Shown: positions 35,642 to 47,051 of the stretch, piece by piece
Numbering within the stretch: position 1 is the first letter of the stretch
Layout of the letters: each line of letters opens with the position of its first letter
NCBI GenBank assembly: GCA_020026415.1
Contig: JAHHQL010000009.1
Coordinates: 1-64,000 of the forward strand
Origin: Alistipes sp.
Lineage (GTDB): Bacteria; Bacteroidota; Bacteroidia; Bacteroidales; Rikenellaceae
Reading direction: 5' to 3'
DNA length: 64,000 nucleotides
Made by a program: the position numbers and the translations under genes
Notes under the pieces: model-generated
What the model was told of the DNA's origin: nothing
Databases searched by the model: none
What the model saw: the letters and a program-made list of their open reading frames with translations, nothing else

Positions 35642-36823
35642 ATGAAGCGGATTTTGTGCCTGATCGTCCTTTTGGGCGCGGCGTGGACGGCCTTGGCGGG
35701 CACGCCTGCCGGGGTTGAGGTCGGTATGGCCGACACGACCGCCTACTTTCCCCTGCTCAGAGGACGGCGGGTGGCACTTCTGTGTAACCGTACCTCGGTG
35801 GCGCGGTTCGGGGAGGTACAGACGCATCTGGTCGATCTGCTGCACGAGCGCGGATTCGACATCCGGGGCATCTTTTCGCCCGAACACGGATTCCGCGGTA
35901 CGGCCGATGCGGGCGAGACGGTACGCAATTCGGTCGATTCCGCCACGGGGATTCCGATCCTGTCGCTCTACAACGGTCGGGTGCACCGACCCTCGGACGA
36001 GGTGATGCGGAGTTTCGATGTGCTGGTAGTCGATTTGCAGGATGTGGGGTTGCGATTTTACACCTACTATATCTCGATGTTGCGTCTGGCGGAGGCGGCT
36101 GCCGATTTCGGACAGGAGGTGATCGTCCTCGACCGCCCCAATCCCAACGGCAACCACATCGACGGCCCCGTGTTGGACATGAAATACAAGTCGGGAGTCG
36201 GGGCACTGCCCATTCCCGTGCTGCACGGCCTTACGATGGGTGAGATCGCCCTGATGGCCAAGGGTGAAGGATGGGTGAAACCCTTCAAACTGACGGTGGT
36301 GGGGTGTCGCAATTACACCCACTCGACGGAGTATGTGTTGCCCGTTGCGCCGTCACCCAATCTGAAAACCCAACGTGCGATTTACCTCTATGCGTCGCTC
36401 TGTCTGTTCGAGGGGACGCCTCTGAGTGTCGGTCGCGGTACGCCCCGTCCGTTCGAGTGTTTCGGACATCCGCGTCTGAAAGCCGAGGATGGGTACGAAC
36501 ACCTCTTTACGCCCGTATCGTGTGCGGGGGCGAAGCATCCCGTGTTGGAGGGGCAGGTGTGTCGCGGGTCGGACTTGAGCCACATGCCGTTGGAGGATGC
36601 CCGCAAGGTGGGTTTTTCGCTCAAATATCTGACGGATGCCTGTCGGGCGATGGGTATCGGCGAAAAGTTTTTTACGCCGATGTTCGAAAAGTTGGCGGGC
36701 GTGGGTTATGTCCGCGAAATGATCCTCCGCGGGGCAACGGAGGAGGAGATTCGCGCCCGTTGGGCGGATGAGGTGGAACGCTACAAAGTGTTGCGTAAAA
36801 AGTACCTCATCTACGCCGAATAG
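35642..36823 (+). CDS. DUF1343 family exo-beta-N-acetylmuramidase (NamZ-like)
   Basis: The start at 35642 (MKRILCLIVLLGAAWTALAG) gives a clean signal peptide and a 393-residue exported protein. The DUF1343 core shows ALLCNRTS, FSPEHGFRGTADAGE, VVDLQDVGLRFYTYYISM and VLDRPNPNG. Members such as NamZ of Bacillus remove N-acetylmuramic acid from the non-reducing end of peptidoglycan fragments (GH171). The role here is likely recovery or trimming of wall material in the periplasm. It begins one base after the prfB stop. Confidence 0.88.
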   Translation: MKRILCLIVLLGAAWTALAGTPAGVEVGMADTTAYFPLLRGRRVALLCNRTSVARFGEVQTHLVDLLHERGFDIRGIFSPEHGFRGTADAGETVRNSVDSATGIPILSLYNGRVHRPSDEVMRSFDVLVVDLQDVGLRFYTYYISMLRLAEAAADFGQEVIVLDRPNPNGNHIDGPVLDMKYKSGVGALPIPVLHGLTMGEIALMAKGEGWVKPFKLTVVGCRNYTHSTEYVLPVAPSPNLKTQRAIYLYASLCLFEGTPLSVGRGTPRPFECFGHPRLKAEDGYEHLFTPVSCAGAKHPVLEGQVCRGSDLSHMPLEDARKVGFSLKYLTDACRAMGIGEKFFTPMFEKLAGVGYVREMILRGATEEEIRARWADEVERYKVLRKKYLIYAE

Positions 36824-36885
36824 CGAATGCGGGGCGGGAGTGTGAAATTTCTGCCCGTATCGTTTTACAATCCCTCATTTATTTG

Positions 36886-36893
36886 TATCTTTG
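36886..36893 (+). promoter_or_regulatory. -7 element of glyS
   Basis: TATCTTTG, 38 bp before the glyS start at 36931. The -33 region is only T-rich. Confidence 0.5.
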
Positions 36894-36930
36894 CCTTTTC
36901 AAGAGCAAAAAACTAATAAACGCAATATCA

Positions 36931-38472
36931 ATGACTCAGGAAGAACTTTTTAAGAAACTGGTCGCACACTGCAAGGAGTACGGATTTGTATTCCCTTCGA
37001 GTGAAATCTACGATGGTCTTGGTGCCGTGTACGATTACGGCCAAAACGGTGTTGAACTCAAGAACAACATCAAACGTTACTGGTGGGATTCGATGGTGAA
37101 ACTCCACGAGAACATCGTCGGTCTGGATGCCGCAATCTTCATGCACCCCAAAACATGGGAGGCTTCGGGTCACCTCAGCGCATTCAACGATCCCTTGATC
37201 GACAACAAGGATTCGAAGAAGCGTTACCGTGCCGACGTATTGGTCGAGGACTGGATGGCCAAGCAGGACGAGAAAATCGAGAAGGAGGTCGAGAAGGCCC
37301 GCAAGCGTTTCGGCGAAAAGTTCGATGAGGCTCAATACCGTGCCACCTCGCCCCGTGTCTTGGAGACCGTGAAGCATCGTGACGAGATTCACGCCCGTTT
37401 TACCAAAGCATTGAACGACAACGATCTGGGCGAATTGCGTCAGATCATCATCGACTGCGAAATCGTATGTCCGATTTCGGGTACGCGCAACTGGACGGAG
37501 GTGCGTCAGTTCAACCTGATGTTCTCGACGCAGATGGGTTCGACGGCCGATGCCGCCAACACCATCTACCTGCGTCCCGAGACCGCACAGGGTATTTTCG
37601 TGAACTTCCTCAATGTGCAGAAGACCGGCCGTATGAAACTGCCGTTCGGTATCGCACAGATCGGCAAGGCGTTCCGTAACGAGATCGTCGCCCGTCAGTT
37701 CATCTTCCGTATGCGCGAGTTCGAGCAGATGGAGATGCAGTTCTTCGTGCGTCCCGGCACCGAAATGGAGTGGTGGAACACATGGAAGGAGCGTCGTATG
37801 GCATGGCACCGTGCTCTGGGCTTCGGCGACGACAACTATCAGTTCCACGATCACGACAAACTGGCTCACTACGCCAATGCCGCAACCGACATCGAGTACA
37901 AGTTCCCGTTCGGCTTCAAGGAGGTCGAGGGTGTGCATTCGCGTACCGATTTCGATCTCGGCAGCCACCAGAAATTCTCCGGCAAGAAGATTCAATACTT
38001 CGATCCCGAAACGGGCGAAAGTTACGTGCCTTATGTCGTGGAGACTTCGATCGGTCTGGATCGTATGTTCCTGCAAGTTATGTCGGCGGCTTACACCGAG
38101 GAGCAGCTGGAGAAGGATACCCGCGTGGTATTGCGTCTGCCGGCATGTCTGGCTCCCGTCAAGGCTGCCGTTCTGCCCCTCGTGAAGAAGGACGGCATGC
38201 CGGAGAAGGCTCAGGAGATCGTGGATCTGCTCAAATACGATTTCAACATCGTTTACGACGAGAAGGATTCGGTCGGCAAGCGTTACCGCCGTCAGGATGC
38301 AATCGGTACGCCGTTCTGCATTACGGTCGATGGTCAGACCTTGGAGGACAACACCGTTACGGTACGTCACCGCGATACGATGGAGCAGGAGCGCGTTGCC
38401 ATCGACCAACTTTATCACATGGTCGAGGAGGAGTGCTCGTATCGCAAACTCTACAAAAAATTGCATTTGTAA
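36931..38472 (+). CDS. glyS: Glycyl-tRNA synthetase, homodimeric class II type
   Basis: GlyS charges tRNA-Gly. From 36931 (MTQEELFKKLVAHCKEYGFV) the protein has 513 residues, beginning with the eukaryal/bacterial alpha2-type pattern FPSSEIYDGLGAVYDYG. Class II motif 2 is seen near IGKAFRNEI and FIFRMREFEQMEMQFF, motif 3 near SIGLDRMFL, and a C-terminal anticodon-binding domain ends the protein. The ATG at 36883 lies upstream of the likely transcription start, so the internal ATG is used. Confidence 0.96.
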   Translation: MTQEELFKKLVAHCKEYGFVFPSSEIYDGLGAVYDYGQNGVELKNNIKRYWWDSMVKLHENIVGLDAAIFMHPKTWEASGHLSAFNDPLIDNKDSKKRYRADVLVEDWMAKQDEKIEKEVEKARKRFGEKFDEAQYRATSPRVLETVKHRDEIHARFTKALNDNDLGELRQIIIDCEIVCPISGTRNWTEVRQFNLMFSTQMGSTADAANTIYLRPETAQGIFVNFLNVQKTGRMKLPFGIAQIGKAFRNEIVARQFIFRMREFEQMEMQFFVRPGTEMEWWNTWKERRMAWHRALGFGDDNYQFHDHDKLAHYANAATDIEYKFPFGFKEVEGVHSRTDFDLGSHQKFSGKKIQYFDPETGESYVPYVVETSIGLDRMFLQVMSAAYTEEQLEKDTRVVLRLPACLAPVKAAVLPLVKKDGMPEKAQEIVDLLKYDFNIVYDEKDSVGKRYRRQDAIGTPFCITVDGQTLEDNTVTVRHRDTMEQERVAIDQLYHMVEEECSYRKLYKKLHL

Positions 38473-38532
38473 AACGAGGGAGTCCGCTGACGGGACATTG
38501 AGCCGCGATTCGGATCGGGGCAGTCTTGTCGG

Positions 38533-38976
38533 ATGACTCTTATCAACAAAATTCCGATTGTGGGAAGAATCCTTGCAATAGACTATGGAACAAAACGCAC
38601 GGGGATCGCAGTGAGCGATCCCCTGCGTATTATAGCGAACGGTCTTGAGACGGTTCCGACCAAGGAACTCGAACGCTGGCTGGTATCTTACTGCCAAAAG
38701 GAGGAGGTCTCGACCATCGTTCTCGGAAAACCCTCGAAGATGGACAACACGCCGTCGGATACGTGGCGTTTTATCGAGCCTCTGGCGGCACGACTCCGCA
38801 GGGCGTTTCCCGACAAGGAGATCGTCTTCTATGACGAACGTCTGACATCGGTCATCGCCCATCAGACGATGCTGGCGAGCGGCATCGGCAAGATGGCGCG
38901 TCGGGATCGGGCTCTGGTGGACAAGATTTCCGCCACGATCATCCTGCAAGGTTACATGGAGTCGGTTTCGCGGTAG
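38533..38976 (+). CDS. ruvX: YqgF/RuvX family Holliday-junction-resolvase-like protein
   Basis: This 147-residue RNase H-fold protein has the family start ILAIDYGTKRTGIAVSDP (metal-binding aspartate), VVLGKP-like IVLGKPSKMDN, and FYDERLTSV with further acidic ligands, then a C-terminal DKISATIILQGYM. E. coli YqgF acts in processing of pre-16S rRNA; a Holliday-junction role was predicted earlier. It lies 60 bp after glyS. Confidence 0.93.
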   Translation: MTLINKIPIVGRILAIDYGTKRTGIAVSDPLRIIANGLETVPTKELERWLVSYCQKEEVSTIVLGKPSKMDNTPSDTWRFIEPLAARLRRAFPDKEIVFYDERLTSVIAHQTMLASGIGKMARRDRALVDKISATIILQGYMESVSR

Positions 38977-39014
38977 CCGTCGGCGGGAATGTTTCGCGTT
39001 ACGGAGAATTTTCG

Positions 39015-39022
39015 TAACTTTG
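39015..39022 (+). promoter_or_regulatory. -7 element of def
   Basis: TAACTTTG, 28 bp before the def start; -33 match is poor. Confidence 0.45.
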
Positions 39023-39049
39023 TCCCGTGAAATTTAAAGATTTAAGATT

Positions 39050-39598
39050 ATGATATATCCCATTGTTGTTTATGGTGACGAGGTGTTACGCAAACACTGC
39101 GTGGAGATCACGCCCGAATACGGCGACGTGAAACAACTCGTCGATGACATGATGCTCACGATGGCCGAGGCCGAGGGGGTCGGTCTGGCAGCCCCGCAGA
39201 TCGGCAAGGACATCCGTCTGTTTGTCGTGGACTGCACGCCGTGGGCGGAGGAAGACCCCTCGTGTGCCGACTACAAGCGCGCATTCGTCAATCCCGTGAT
39301 CTACGAGCGTTCGGAGGAGACCAAAACCTACACCGAAGGTTGTCTGTCGCTGCCCGGCATCAACGCCAACGTACAGCGTTCGCTCTCCATCCGCATGCGT
39401 TACCTCGATGTCGATTTTCAGGAGCATGACGAGGAGTTCACAGGCTTGAAGGCTTGGGTTTTGCAGCACGAATACGACCATTTGGAGGGTATCGTCTTCA
39501 CGGATCGTGTCGCTCCGATCCGTCGCAACATGTTGCGCGGGAAATTGCAGAATTTGGCGAAAGGAAAATATCGTTGCGGTTACAAGACCCGCCGATAA
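39050..39598 (+). CDS. def: Peptide deformylase
   Basis: Removes the formyl group from the starting methionine of nascent proteins. The 182-residue protein has all three motifs: GVGLAAPQIG, EGCLSLPG (metal-binding cysteine) and QHEYDHLEG (two metal-binding histidines and the catalytic glutamate). Methionine aminopeptidase, the next enzyme in this pathway, is encoded at 57487. A strong terminator follows. Confidence 0.96.
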   Translation: MIYPIVVYGDEVLRKHCVEITPEYGDVKQLVDDMMLTMAEAEGVGLAAPQIGKDIRLFVVDCTPWAEEDPSCADYKRAFVNPVIYERSEETKTYTEGCLSLPGINANVQRSLSIRMRYLDVDFQEHDEEFTGLKAWVLQHEYDHLEGIVFTDRVAPIRRNMLRGKLQNLAKGKYRCGYKTRR

Positions 39599-39617
39599 GT
39601 CCTTTCCTTTCTTATAA

Positions 39618-39651
39618 AGATCCCCCGAACTCGTTCGGGGGATCTTTTTTT
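39618..39651 (+). terminator. Terminator of def
   Basis: The arms agatcccccgaac and gttcgggggatct form a perfect 13-base hairpin with a two-base loop and a run of T. Confidence 0.92.
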
Positions 39652-39662
39652 GTCTGTAAACG

Positions 39663-39703
39663 AAAACCGCCCGCTTACCTTTAGTCGGTAGGCGGGCGGT
39701 TTT
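39663..39703 (-). terminator. Terminator of leuS
   Basis: The arms aaaaccgcccgcttacc and ggtaggcgggcggtttt pair with one wobble, and the minus-strand RNA ends in U. It lies 18 bp past the leuS stop. Confidence 0.88.
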
Positions 39704-39720
39704 GCTTATTTAAAAACGGA

Positions 39721-42477
39721 TCAGATCACGATGTTGATGATCTTCTTCGGGACGACGATGACCTTCTTGGGGGTCTTGCCTTCCGTCCATTTCTGAGCCT
39801 CGGGCAGCGTCACCACATCGGTCTGGATCTCGGCGGGGGTGGCGGTTGCGGGATATTCCTTTTTGAAGCGCATCTTGCCGTTGATTGATACGGGGTAGAG
39901 AATCGACTGCAATTCGAGGTATTTGGCCTCAAAAGCGGGGTATTCGGCCGCACAAACCGTATCCTCGTGACCCAGCAGGTGCCACAACTCCTCGCAGATG
40001 TGCGGTGCGAACGGCGCAAGCAGACGGACGAGCGGTTCGAGTACCTCGCGCTTCGAGCAGTCGCCCAACTCGTTCAGACAGATCATGAAGGCGGCAACCG
40101 ACGTGTTGAACGAGAAGTTCTCGATGTCTTCGGTCACTTTCTTGATGGTCTTGTGCAGGGTGCGCAACTCCTCGTCGGTCGGCTTCTCGTCCGATACGCG
40201 GAAATTACCCTCGCGGTCGAAGAACAGACGCCACAGACGCTTCAGGAACTTGTGCACGCCGTCGATGCCGTTCGTATCCCAAGGTTTCGACTGCTCCAGC
40301 GGGCCGAGGAACATCTCGTACATACGCAGGGTGTCGGCACCGTAGTTATCGACAATATAATCGGGATTCACGACATTGAACATCGACTTCGACATCTTCT
40401 CGATTGCCCATCCGCAGACGTATTTGCCGTCTTCGAGGATAAATTCGGCGTCGTGGAAGTCGGGCATCCAGCGTTTGAAGGCCTCGGTGTCGAGGATGTC
40501 GTTCTTGACGATATTGACATCGACGTGGATCTCCTGTGTTTCGTACCGGTCACGAAGACCGAGCGACACGAATTTGTTCGTGCCTACGACACGATAGACG
40601 AAATTCGAACGACCTTGGATCATACCCTGATTGACGAGTTTGCGGAACGGTTCCTGCTCGCAGACGTAACCCAGATCGTAGAGGAACATGTTCCAGAAAC
40701 GCGAGTACATCAGGTGACCCGTGGCGTGTTCGATGCCGCCCACATACAGATCGACCGAACGCCAGTATTCGTCGGCCTCCTTCGATACGAGGCCTTCGGC
40801 GTTGTGGGGATCCATATAGCGCAGGTAGTACGCCGACGATCCCGCAAAACCGGGCATCGTCGAGAGTTCGTAGGGATAACCCTCCGCGGTGTTCCAATTC
40901 TCGGCACGTGCCAAGGGCGGTTCACCCTCTTCGGTGGGGCCGTAGTTCTTGATTTCGGGCAGTTGCAGGGGCAGTTGCTCCTCCTTCAGCGGATAGGCCG
41001 TGTCGTCCTTGTAGTAAACGGGGAAAGGTTCGCCCCAATATCGCTGACGCGAGAAAATCGCATCGCGCAGGCGGTAGTTGATGATCTTCTTGCCCAGACC
41101 GCGCTTCTCGACCTCCTTGAACATCAGCCGGATCGAATCCACGACATCCATGCCGTTCAGGAAGTCCGAATTGATGATCTTGCCCTCCTTGGCGTCGTAC
41201 GAACCTTCGCCCGAATTGCCGCCCTCGATGACGGGAATGATCTCCAGTCCGAAGTGCTTGGCGAAGGCGTAGTCGCGCGAGTCGTGTGCCGGAACCGCCA
41301 TGATGGCTCCCGTGCCGTAACCTGCCAGAACATAGTCCGAAATATAGATCGGAATCTCACGACCCGTGAAGGGGTTGATGGCGAATGATCCCGTATTGAC
41401 ACCGCTGACGGTGTGTGCATCGGCCATACGCTCACGCTCGGAGCGTTTCCCGGCCTGTGCGATATACTCTTCGACGGCCTCCTTGTTCTCGGCAGTTGCC
41501 AGATCGCGAGCCCACTGATGTTCGGGGGCGATCACCATGAACGTCACACCGAAAATCGTGTCGGGACGGGTGGTGAAGATCTCGAGTTTGCGATCCGAAC
41601 CTTTGATGTCGAAGAATACCTGCGCACCCTCCGAACGGCCGATCCAGTTGCGCTGGATCTCCTTCAGCGAATCGCTCCATGCCAATTTGTCCAGACCGTC
41701 CAGCATGCGCTGTGCGTAGGCCGTCACGCGGAGCAACCACTGTTTCATGCGCTTTTGTTCCACGGGGAACCCGCCACGTACCGACAGTCCGTCGCGTACC
41801 TCGTCGTTGGCCAGAACCGTGCCGAGTTTCGGACACCAGTTCACCATCGTGTCGGCACGGAATGCCAGACGGTAGTTCTGAAGTACCTGCTCGCGGCGTT
41901 TCCCGTCCCACGACTTCCACTCGTCGGCCGTGAAGTGCATCTCGGTGGTGCAGGCGGCATCGAGGCCTTCGGTTCCCTGCTTGGCGAAGCGGGCGGTCAG
42001 CGTCTCAATCGGAGTGGCTTTTTGAAGCGTATTGTCGTAATAATGAGCGAACATCTTGAGGAATGCCCACTGCGTCCACTTGTAGTAGGCGGGGTCGCAC
42101 GTGCGCACCTCACGATCCCAGTCGAACGAGAACCCGATCTTGTCCAACTGCTCGCGGTAACGCGCAATGTTGCGCTCGGTGGTCACTGCGGGGTGCTGTC
42201 CCGTCTGAATGGCGTACTGCTCGGCGGGAAGTCCGAACGCATCGTAGCCCATCGGGTGAAGCACGTTGAATCCCTTCTGGCGTTTGTAACGCGAATAGAT
42301 GTCCGAGGCAATGTAGCCCAGCGGGTGTCCCACGTGAAGTCCCGCTCCCGACGGATAGGGGAACATGTCCAAGACATAGAACTTGGGACGTGACGGATCA
42401 ACCTCTACCTTGTAGGTCTTCCGCTCCTTCCAGTTTTGCTGCCATTTGGCCTCAATCTCCTTAAAGTTATATTCCAT
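39721..42477 (-). CDS. leuS: Leucyl-tRNA synthetase
   Basis: LeuS charges tRNA-Leu and edits mischarged products. From 42477 ([16 protein letters not shown]) the protein has 918 residues, with the class I HIGH-like motif in [14 protein letters not shown], a large CP1 editing domain ([29 protein letters not shown]), KMSKS in [10 protein letters not shown], and an anticodon-binding domain. The frame is open further upstream, but those residues are AT-rich intergenic DNA and the family start is at 42477. A -7 element (TATTTTTG, minus strand, 42552-42559) supports this. Confidence 0.96.
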   Translation of the reverse strand: MEYNFKEIEAKWQQNWKERKTYKVEVDPSRPKFYVLDMFPYPSGAGLHVGHPLGYIASDIYSRYKRQKGFNVLHPMGYDAFGLPAEQYAIQTGQHPAVTTERNIARYREQLDKIGFSFDWDREVRTCDPAYYKWTQWAFLKMFAHYYDNTLQKATPIETLTARFAKQGTEGLDAACTTEMHFTADEWKSWDGKRREQVLQNYRLAFRADTMVNWCPKLGTVLANDEVRDGLSVRGGFPVEQKRMKQWLLRVTAYAQRMLDGLDKLAWSDSLKEIQRNWIGRSEGAQVFFDIKGSDRKLEIFTTRPDTIFGVTFMVIAPEHQWARDLATAENKEAVEEYIAQAGKRSERERMADAHTVSGVNTGSFAINPFTGREIPIYISDYVLAGYGTGAIMAVPAHDSRDYAFAKHFGLEIIPVIEGGNSGEGSYDAKEGKIINSDFLNGMDVVDSIRLMFKEVEKRGLGKKIINYRLRDAIFSRQRYWGEPFPVYYKDDTAYPLKEEQLPLQLPEIKNYGPTEEGEPPLARAENWNTAEGYPYELSTMPGFAGSSAYYLRYMDPHNAEGLVSKEADEYWRSVDLYVGGIEHATGHLMYSRFWNMFLYDLGYVCEQEPFRKLVNQGMIQGRSNFVYRVVGTNKFVSLGLRDRYETQEIHVDVNIVKNDILDTEAFKRWMPDFHDAEFILEDGKYVCGWAIEKMSKSMFNVVNPDYIVDNYGADTLRMYEMFLGPLEQSKPWDTNGIDGVHKFLKRLWRLFFDREGNFRVSDEKPTDEELRTLHKTIKKVTEDIENFSFNTSVAAFMICLNELGDCSKREVLEPLVRLLAPFAPHICEELWHLLGHEDTVCAAEYPAFEAKYLELQSILYPVSINGKMRFKKEYPATATPAEIQTDVVTLPEAQKWTEGKTPKKVIVVPKKIINIVI

Positions 42478-43030
42478 TTTATCGTATTTATGTTGTTGTC
42501 TTTTCGGGGCGCACGCATCGGTTTTTGGGGGCAGATGCGGGCGCGGATCTGCAAAAATAGCGAAAGTTTTTCGCTTTTTTATATAAAAGGAGGCCTTCTT
42601 GCCGTTCTGCGGGTAAAAACTTCGGAAAAACTTCCGATTCTTTTTTTTCAAGCCCCTCGAAACGCCCGCAAAAAGGCGCAAAACGGGGAGGCGGAATAAA
42701 AATTTGGAAATTCCGCAAATTATATTATTATGTGTTGAGATTCGTGCAGATAGCCTGTCGGAAAGCGGCAGGAAAAGAGTTCGGGGCGGCGGCGGGCTTT
42801 GTCGTTTGCAACATGCTGATAATGAATGAATGGTGTTTTTAGATATAAATAAACACTTATAATATTGGGCATTTTATAAGTAAAAAGAATCGTAAAACGG
42901 CGAAAACCACCCGAAAATCGCAAAAAAGAGTCTGTAAACTGTTGTTATTCAAAAAAAATGCGTATCTTTGCAGTCCATTTTGGACAATGGAGATAGATTT
43001 TTTTAACAAATTTAAAGGACAGTTTAAGAA
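42478..43030. other. Intergenic region between leuS and rpsL (divergent)
   Basis: No gene is supported. It holds the leuS -7 element at 42552-42559 (minus strand), a poly-T/poly-A tract near 42640, and the rpsL promoter at 42942-42970. The long AT-rich part between shows no clear hairpin or ORF. Confidence 0.6.
42942..42970 (+). promoter_or_regulatory. Promoter of the str-S10-spc-alpha ribosomal supercluster
   Basis: -33 TTG at 42942-42944 and -7 TATCTTTG at 42963-42970, with 18 bases between, giving a leader of about 55 nt before rpsL. Confidence 0.75.
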
Positions 43031-43411
43031 ATGCCAACTATTCAACAGTTAGTGAGAAACGGTCGTGTGTCGGTCGAGTACAACTCGAAATCGCCCGCAC
43101 TGGCCGCGTGTCCGCAACGCCGCGGCGTATGTACCCGTGTGTACACTACGACCCCGAAAAAGCCTAACTCGGCTATGCGTAAGGTGGCACGTGTGAGATT
43201 GACCAATGGCAAGGAGGTCAACGCCTATATCCCCGGAGAAGGCCACAACTTGCAGGAGCACTCTATCGTACTGGTTCGTGGCGGTCGTGTGAAGGACCTC
43301 CCCGGTGTACGTTACCACTTGGTTCGCGGTGCCCTCGACTCGGCAGGTGTTGACGGTCGTCGTCAGCGTCGTTCGAAGTACGGTGCAAAACGCCCCAAAG
43401 CAGGTAAATAA
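43031..43411 (+). CDS. rpsL: 30S ribosomal protein S12
   Basis: This 126-residue protein lies at the decoding centre and helps set accuracy. [17 protein letters not shown] includes the lysine whose change gives streptomycin resistance in other bacteria (here K, the sensitive form), and [14 protein letters not shown] is intact. It opens the supercluster, directly behind the promoter at 42942, and rpsG follows after 40 bp. Confidence 0.98.
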   Translation: MPTIQQLVRNGRVSVEYNSKSPALAACPQRRGVCTRVYTTTPKKPNSAMRKVARVRLTNGKEVNAYIPGEGHNLQEHSIVLVRGGRVKDLPGVRYHLVRGALDSAGVDGRRQRRSKYGAKRPKAGK

Positions 43412-43451
43412 TCAATCAAGAAACAATTAATCTCAACATTTTTTAATAGCA

Positions 43452-43928
43452 ATGAGAAAAGCTAAGCCAAGAAAGCGAATTCTACTTCCGGATCCGAAGT
43501 TCGGAGACGTGGCTGTGACCCGTTTCGTGAACAACCTCATGCTGGATGGTAAGAAGAGTATTGCCTACACGATTTTCTACGATTCGTTGGATATCGTCGG
43601 CAAGAAGATGAAGGATGCTGATAAATCTCCGCTGGAAATCTGGAAACAGGCCCTCGAGAATATCACTCCCCAAGTCGAAGTGAAATCGAAACGTATCGGT
43701 GGCGCAACCTTCCAGGTACCTATGGAGGTTCGTCCGGAGCGCAAGATTTCTATTTCCATGAAGAACCTTGTCCTTTTTGCTCGCAAGCGCGCCGGCAAAA
43801 CGATGGCAGACAAGCTCTCAGCCGAAATCCTCGATGCATTCAACCAGCAGGGTGGTGCATTCAAGCGTAAAGAGGAAATGCACCGTATGGCCGAGGCAAA
43901 CAAAGCATTTGCACACTTTAGATTCTAA
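43452..43928 (+). CDS. rpsG: 30S ribosomal protein S7
   Basis: This 158-residue protein starts [19 protein letters not shown] and nucleates assembly of the 30S head. The core [20 protein letters not shown] is intact, and length is usual. fusA follows after 15 bp, as in the standard str operon. Confidence 0.97.
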   Translation: MRKAKPRKRILLPDPKFGDVAVTRFVNNLMLDGKKSIAYTIFYDSLDIVGKKMKDADKSPLEIWKQALENITPQVEVKSKRIGGATFQVPMEVRPERKISISMKNLVLFARKRAGKTMADKLSAEILDAFNQQGGAFKRKEEMHRMAEANKAFAHFRF

Positions 43929-43943
43929 ACCGAAGAGTAACAG

Positions 43944-46055
43944 ATGGCAAGCAGAGATTTACATTATACTCGTAACATCGGTATCATGGCTCACATTGAT
44001 GCCGGTAAGACCACAACGTCGGAGCGTATCCTGTTCTACACGGGTAAGACCCACAAGATTGGCGAAACTCACGAGGGTTCGGCAACCATGGACTGGATGG
44101 CGCAGGAGCAGGAGCGCGGTATTACGATTACATCGGCCGCTACGACCGCTTTCTGGCACTACAAAGACAAACAGTACCAGATCAACCTGATCGATACCCC
44201 GGGACACGTCGATTTTACCGTAGAGGTAGAGCGTTCGTTGCGTGTGCTCGACGGTGCTATCGCTACGTTCTGCGCCGTTGGTGGTGTTGAACCTCAGTCG
44301 GAGACCGTTTGGCGTCAGGCTGACAAGTACAATGTTCCCCGTATCGGTTACGTCAATAAGATGGACCGTACCGGCGCCGACTTCTTCGCAGTGTGCGCTC
44401 AGATCAAACAGCACTTCGGTGCAACCGCTCTGCCGGTTGTCCTCCCGATCGGTGCCGAGGATAAATTTGAAGGTTTGGTTGACCTTATATATAATAACGC
44501 AATCTACTACTTCGACGACAAGACCGTTCGTGACAACTTCGAGTTGCGCGAGATCCCCGATTCGATGAAGGAAGAGGCTGCCGAGTGGCGTGCAAAACTC
44601 ATCGAGGAGGTTGCCGCAACCGACGATGCACTGATGGAGAAATTCTTCGAGGATCCCGATTCGATCACTCCTGACGAACTGCTCGCAGCAATCCGCAAGG
44701 CTACCATCTCGATGCAGGTCGTGCCGATGCTCTGCGGTTCTTCGTTCCACAACAAGGGTGTGCAGAAGTTGCTCGATTACGTTATGGCATTCCTGCCTTC
44801 GCCGCTGGATGTTCCCGCTGTTGAAGGTACCAACCCCAAGACCGACGAGTCCGTTGTCCGTCACGCTGACGAGAACGATCCGTTCTGTGGTCTGGCATTC
44901 AAGATCGCTACCGATCCCTTCGTAGGCCGTCTGGCTTTCGTTCGTGTTTATTCGGGTCGTCTGGATGCAGGTTCTTACGTTCTGAATGCCCGTAGCGGCA
45001 AGCGTGAGCGTATCAGCCGTATTTACCAGATGCACGCCAACAAGCAGAACCCGCTTGAAACCGTTGCAGCAGGTGATATCTGCGCAGCAGTCGGTTTCAA
45101 GGAGATCCGCACCGGTGATACCCTCTGTGCCGAGAACGCTCCTATCGTACTTGAGCAGATGACCTTCCCGGAGCCTGTGATCGGTCTGGCTGTTGAGCCC
45201 AAGACGCAGAAAGACCTTGACAAACTCGGTATCGCACTCGGCAAACTGGCTGAGGAGGATCCCACCTTCACGGTTCACACCGATGAGGATTCGGGTCAGA
45301 CCGTCATCAGCGGTATGGGCGAGTTGCACTTGGACATCATCGTTGATCGTCTGCGTCGCGAGTTCGGCGTCGAGATCAATCAGGGTGCTCCTCAGGTGAA
45401 CTACAAAGAGGCCCTCACCAAGACGATCCAGCACCGCGAGGTATTCAAGAAGCAGACCGGTGGTCGTGGTAAGTTCGCCGACATCATCTTCGAGATCGGT
45501 CCCGCATCGGAAGGCAAGATGGGTCTTGAGTTCGTCGATGAGGTTAAGGGCGGTAACATTCCCAAGGAGTTCATTCCCTCCGTACAGAAGGGCTTCGAGG
45601 CCGCTATGGCCAACGGTGCTCTGGCAGGTTACAAGATGGACTCGATGAAGATTACCCTGAAGGATGGTTCGTTCCACCCCGTGGACTCGGATCAGTTGTC
45701 GTTCGAAATCGCTGCCCGCAACGGTTACCGTACTGCTGCCCCCAAGGCAGGTTCGGTGATCATGGAGCCTATCATGTCGGTTGAAGTTGTTACCCCCGAA
45801 GAAAGCATGGGTGACATCATCGGCGACCTGAACAAGCGTCGTGGTCAGATCAACGGCATGGAGACCAGGGGTACTGCCCGCGTGGTTAAAGCCGAAGTAC
45901 CTCTGTCGGAAATGTTCGGTTATGTGACCGTTCTCCGTACGATCTCTTCGGGTCGTGCCACCTCGTCCATGGAGTTCTCGCATTTCGAGGAAGTTCCTGC
46001 CAATCTGGCCAAGGAAATTATCGAGAAATCGAGTGGTAAAAAGGATAATGAATAA
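43944..46055 (+). CDS. fusA: Elongation factor G
   Basis: EF-G drives translocation and, with RRF, ribosome recycling. The 703-residue protein has G1 [16 protein letters not shown]3 DTPGHVDF and G4 NKMDR, and all downstream domains to [15 protein letters not shown]. Position within the str operon and length favour the main translocase. tuf, which follows fusA in enterobacteria, is absent; rpsJ starts 8 bp later. Confidence 0.97.
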   Translation: MASRDLHYTRNIGIMAHIDAGKTTTSERILFYTGKTHKIGETHEGSATMDWMAQEQERGITITSAATTAFWHYKDKQYQINLIDTPGHVDFTVEVERSLRVLDGAIATFCAVGGVEPQSETVWRQADKYNVPRIGYVNKMDRTGADFFAVCAQIKQHFGATALPVVLPIGAEDKFEGLVDLIYNNAIYYFDDKTVRDNFELREIPDSMKEEAAEWRAKLIEEVAATDDALMEKFFEDPDSITPDELLAAIRKATISMQVVPMLCGSSFHNKGVQKLLDYVMAFLPSPLDVPAVEGTNPKTDESVVRHADENDPFCGLAFKIATDPFVGRLAFVRVYSGRLDAGSYVLNARSGKRERISRIYQMHANKQNPLETVAAGDICAAVGFKEIRTGDTLCAENAPIVLEQMTFPEPVIGLAVEPKTQKDLDKLGIALGKLAEEDPTFTVHTDEDSGQTVISGMGELHLDIIVDRLRREFGVEINQGAPQVNYKEALTKTIQHREVFKKQTGGRGKFADIIFEIGPASEGKMGLEFVDEVKGGNIPKEFIPSVQKGFEAAMANGALAGYKMDSMKITLKDGSFHPVDSDQLSFEIAARNGYRTAAPKAGSVIMEPIMSVEVVTPEESMGDIIGDLNKRRGQINGMETRGTARVVKAEVPLSEMFGYVTVLRTISSGRATSSMEFSHFEEVPANLAKEIIEKSSGKKDNE

Positions 46056-46063
46056 GAATCAAT

Positions 46064-46369
46064 ATGAACCAGAAAATCAGAATTAAATTAAAGTCATTCG
46101 ATCACAACCTCGTCGATAAATCGGCCGAGAAGATCGTAAAGACCGTGAAGAGCACAGGTGCCGTTGTCAGCGGTCCGGTGCCCCTTCCCACCCACAAGCA
46201 GATTTTTACGGTGAACCGTTCGACTTTCGTAAACAAGAAAGCCCGCGAGCAGTTCCAGCTCTGCACCTTCAAACGTATCTTGGACATCTACTCGTCGACG
46301 CCCAAAACGATCGACGCTCTGATGAAACTTGAGTTGCCCTCGGGCGTTGAAGTAGAGATCAGAGTCTGA
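46064..46369 (+). CDS. rpsJ: 30S ribosomal protein S10
   Basis: This 101-residue protein has the conserved loop [18 protein letters not shown] and the C-terminal EIRV-like end. S10 is part of the 30S head and, as NusE, can bind transcription antitermination complexes. It directly follows fusA (8 bp) and is the first gene of the S10 part. A 66-bp gap with a T-rich run precedes rplC. Confidence 0.97.
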   Translation: MNQKIRIKLKSFDHNLVDKSAEKIVKTVKSTGAVVSGPVPLPTHKQIFTVNRSTFVNKKAREQFQLCTFKRILDIYSSTPKTIDALMKLELPSGVEVEIRV

Positions 46370-46435
46370 TCCCCGTTTGAAGACTAATTGTCAAGGACAT
46401 CACTTTTTTATATAACAAACGTAATTCGACAACAA

Positions 46436-47050
46436 ATGTCAGGACTTATTGGAAAGAAAATCGGAATGACTTCCGTTTACAGTGCCGAGGGAAAGAATAT
46501 TCCATGCACTGTCATTGAGGCTGGTCCGTGTGTAGTTACGCAAATCAAGACTGTTGAGAAGGATTCTTACGAAGCAGTTCAAATTGCCTATGACGACAAA
46601 AGTGAAAAGCACACCAGCAGCAGTTTGTTAGGTCACTTCAAAAAGGCAGGTACGACTCCCAAGCGCAAGCTCGCCGAGTTCAAGGATATGCCGGAAGTGG
46701 CTCTCGGCGACACACTGACCGTAGATCTCTTCGAAGAGATGGACTGGGTTGATGTGACCGGGATCTCGAAAGGTAAGGGTTACCAAGGTGTAGTAAAGCG
46801 TCACGGCTTTGCCGGTGTAGGCGGCCAGACCCACGGCCAGCACAACCGCCAGCGTAAACCCGGTTCTTTGGGTGCATCGTCTTACCCCTCGCGCGTTTTC
46901 AAGGGCAAACGCCTTCCGGGTCAGATGGGTGGTGACCAAGTTAAGGTTTTGAACCTTAGAGTATTGAAAGTTATTCCCGAAAGCAACCTCTTGCTTGTCA
47001 AGGGTTCGATTCCGGGAGCGAAAGGTGCTTATTTAACAATTGAGAAGTAA
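46436..47050 (+). CDS. rplC: 50S ribosomal protein L3
   Basis: The start at 46436 ([15 protein letters not shown]) gives 204 residues; the frame is open to 46388, but L3 begins at GLIGKK. The peptidyl-transferase-reaching loop GHTQGKG-like region is seen in [21 protein letters not shown]3 helps start 50S assembly. Only one base separates it from rplD. Confidence 0.96.
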   Translation: MSGLIGKKIGMTSVYSAEGKNIPCTVIEAGPCVVTQIKTVEKDSYEAVQIAYDDKSEKHTSSSLLGHFKKAGTTPKRKLAEFKDMPEVALGDTLTVDLFEEMDWVDVTGISKGKGYQGVVKRHGFAGVGGQTHGQHNRQRKPGSLGASSYPSRVFKGKRLPGQMGGDQVKVLNLRVLKVIPESNLLLVKGSIPGAKGAYLTIEK

Positions 47051-47051
47051 A

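Noticed and set aside
43959..45983. A 674-codon open frame opposite fusA
   Set aside because: The plus strand encodes a complete EF-G; the reverse frame has no recognisable content.
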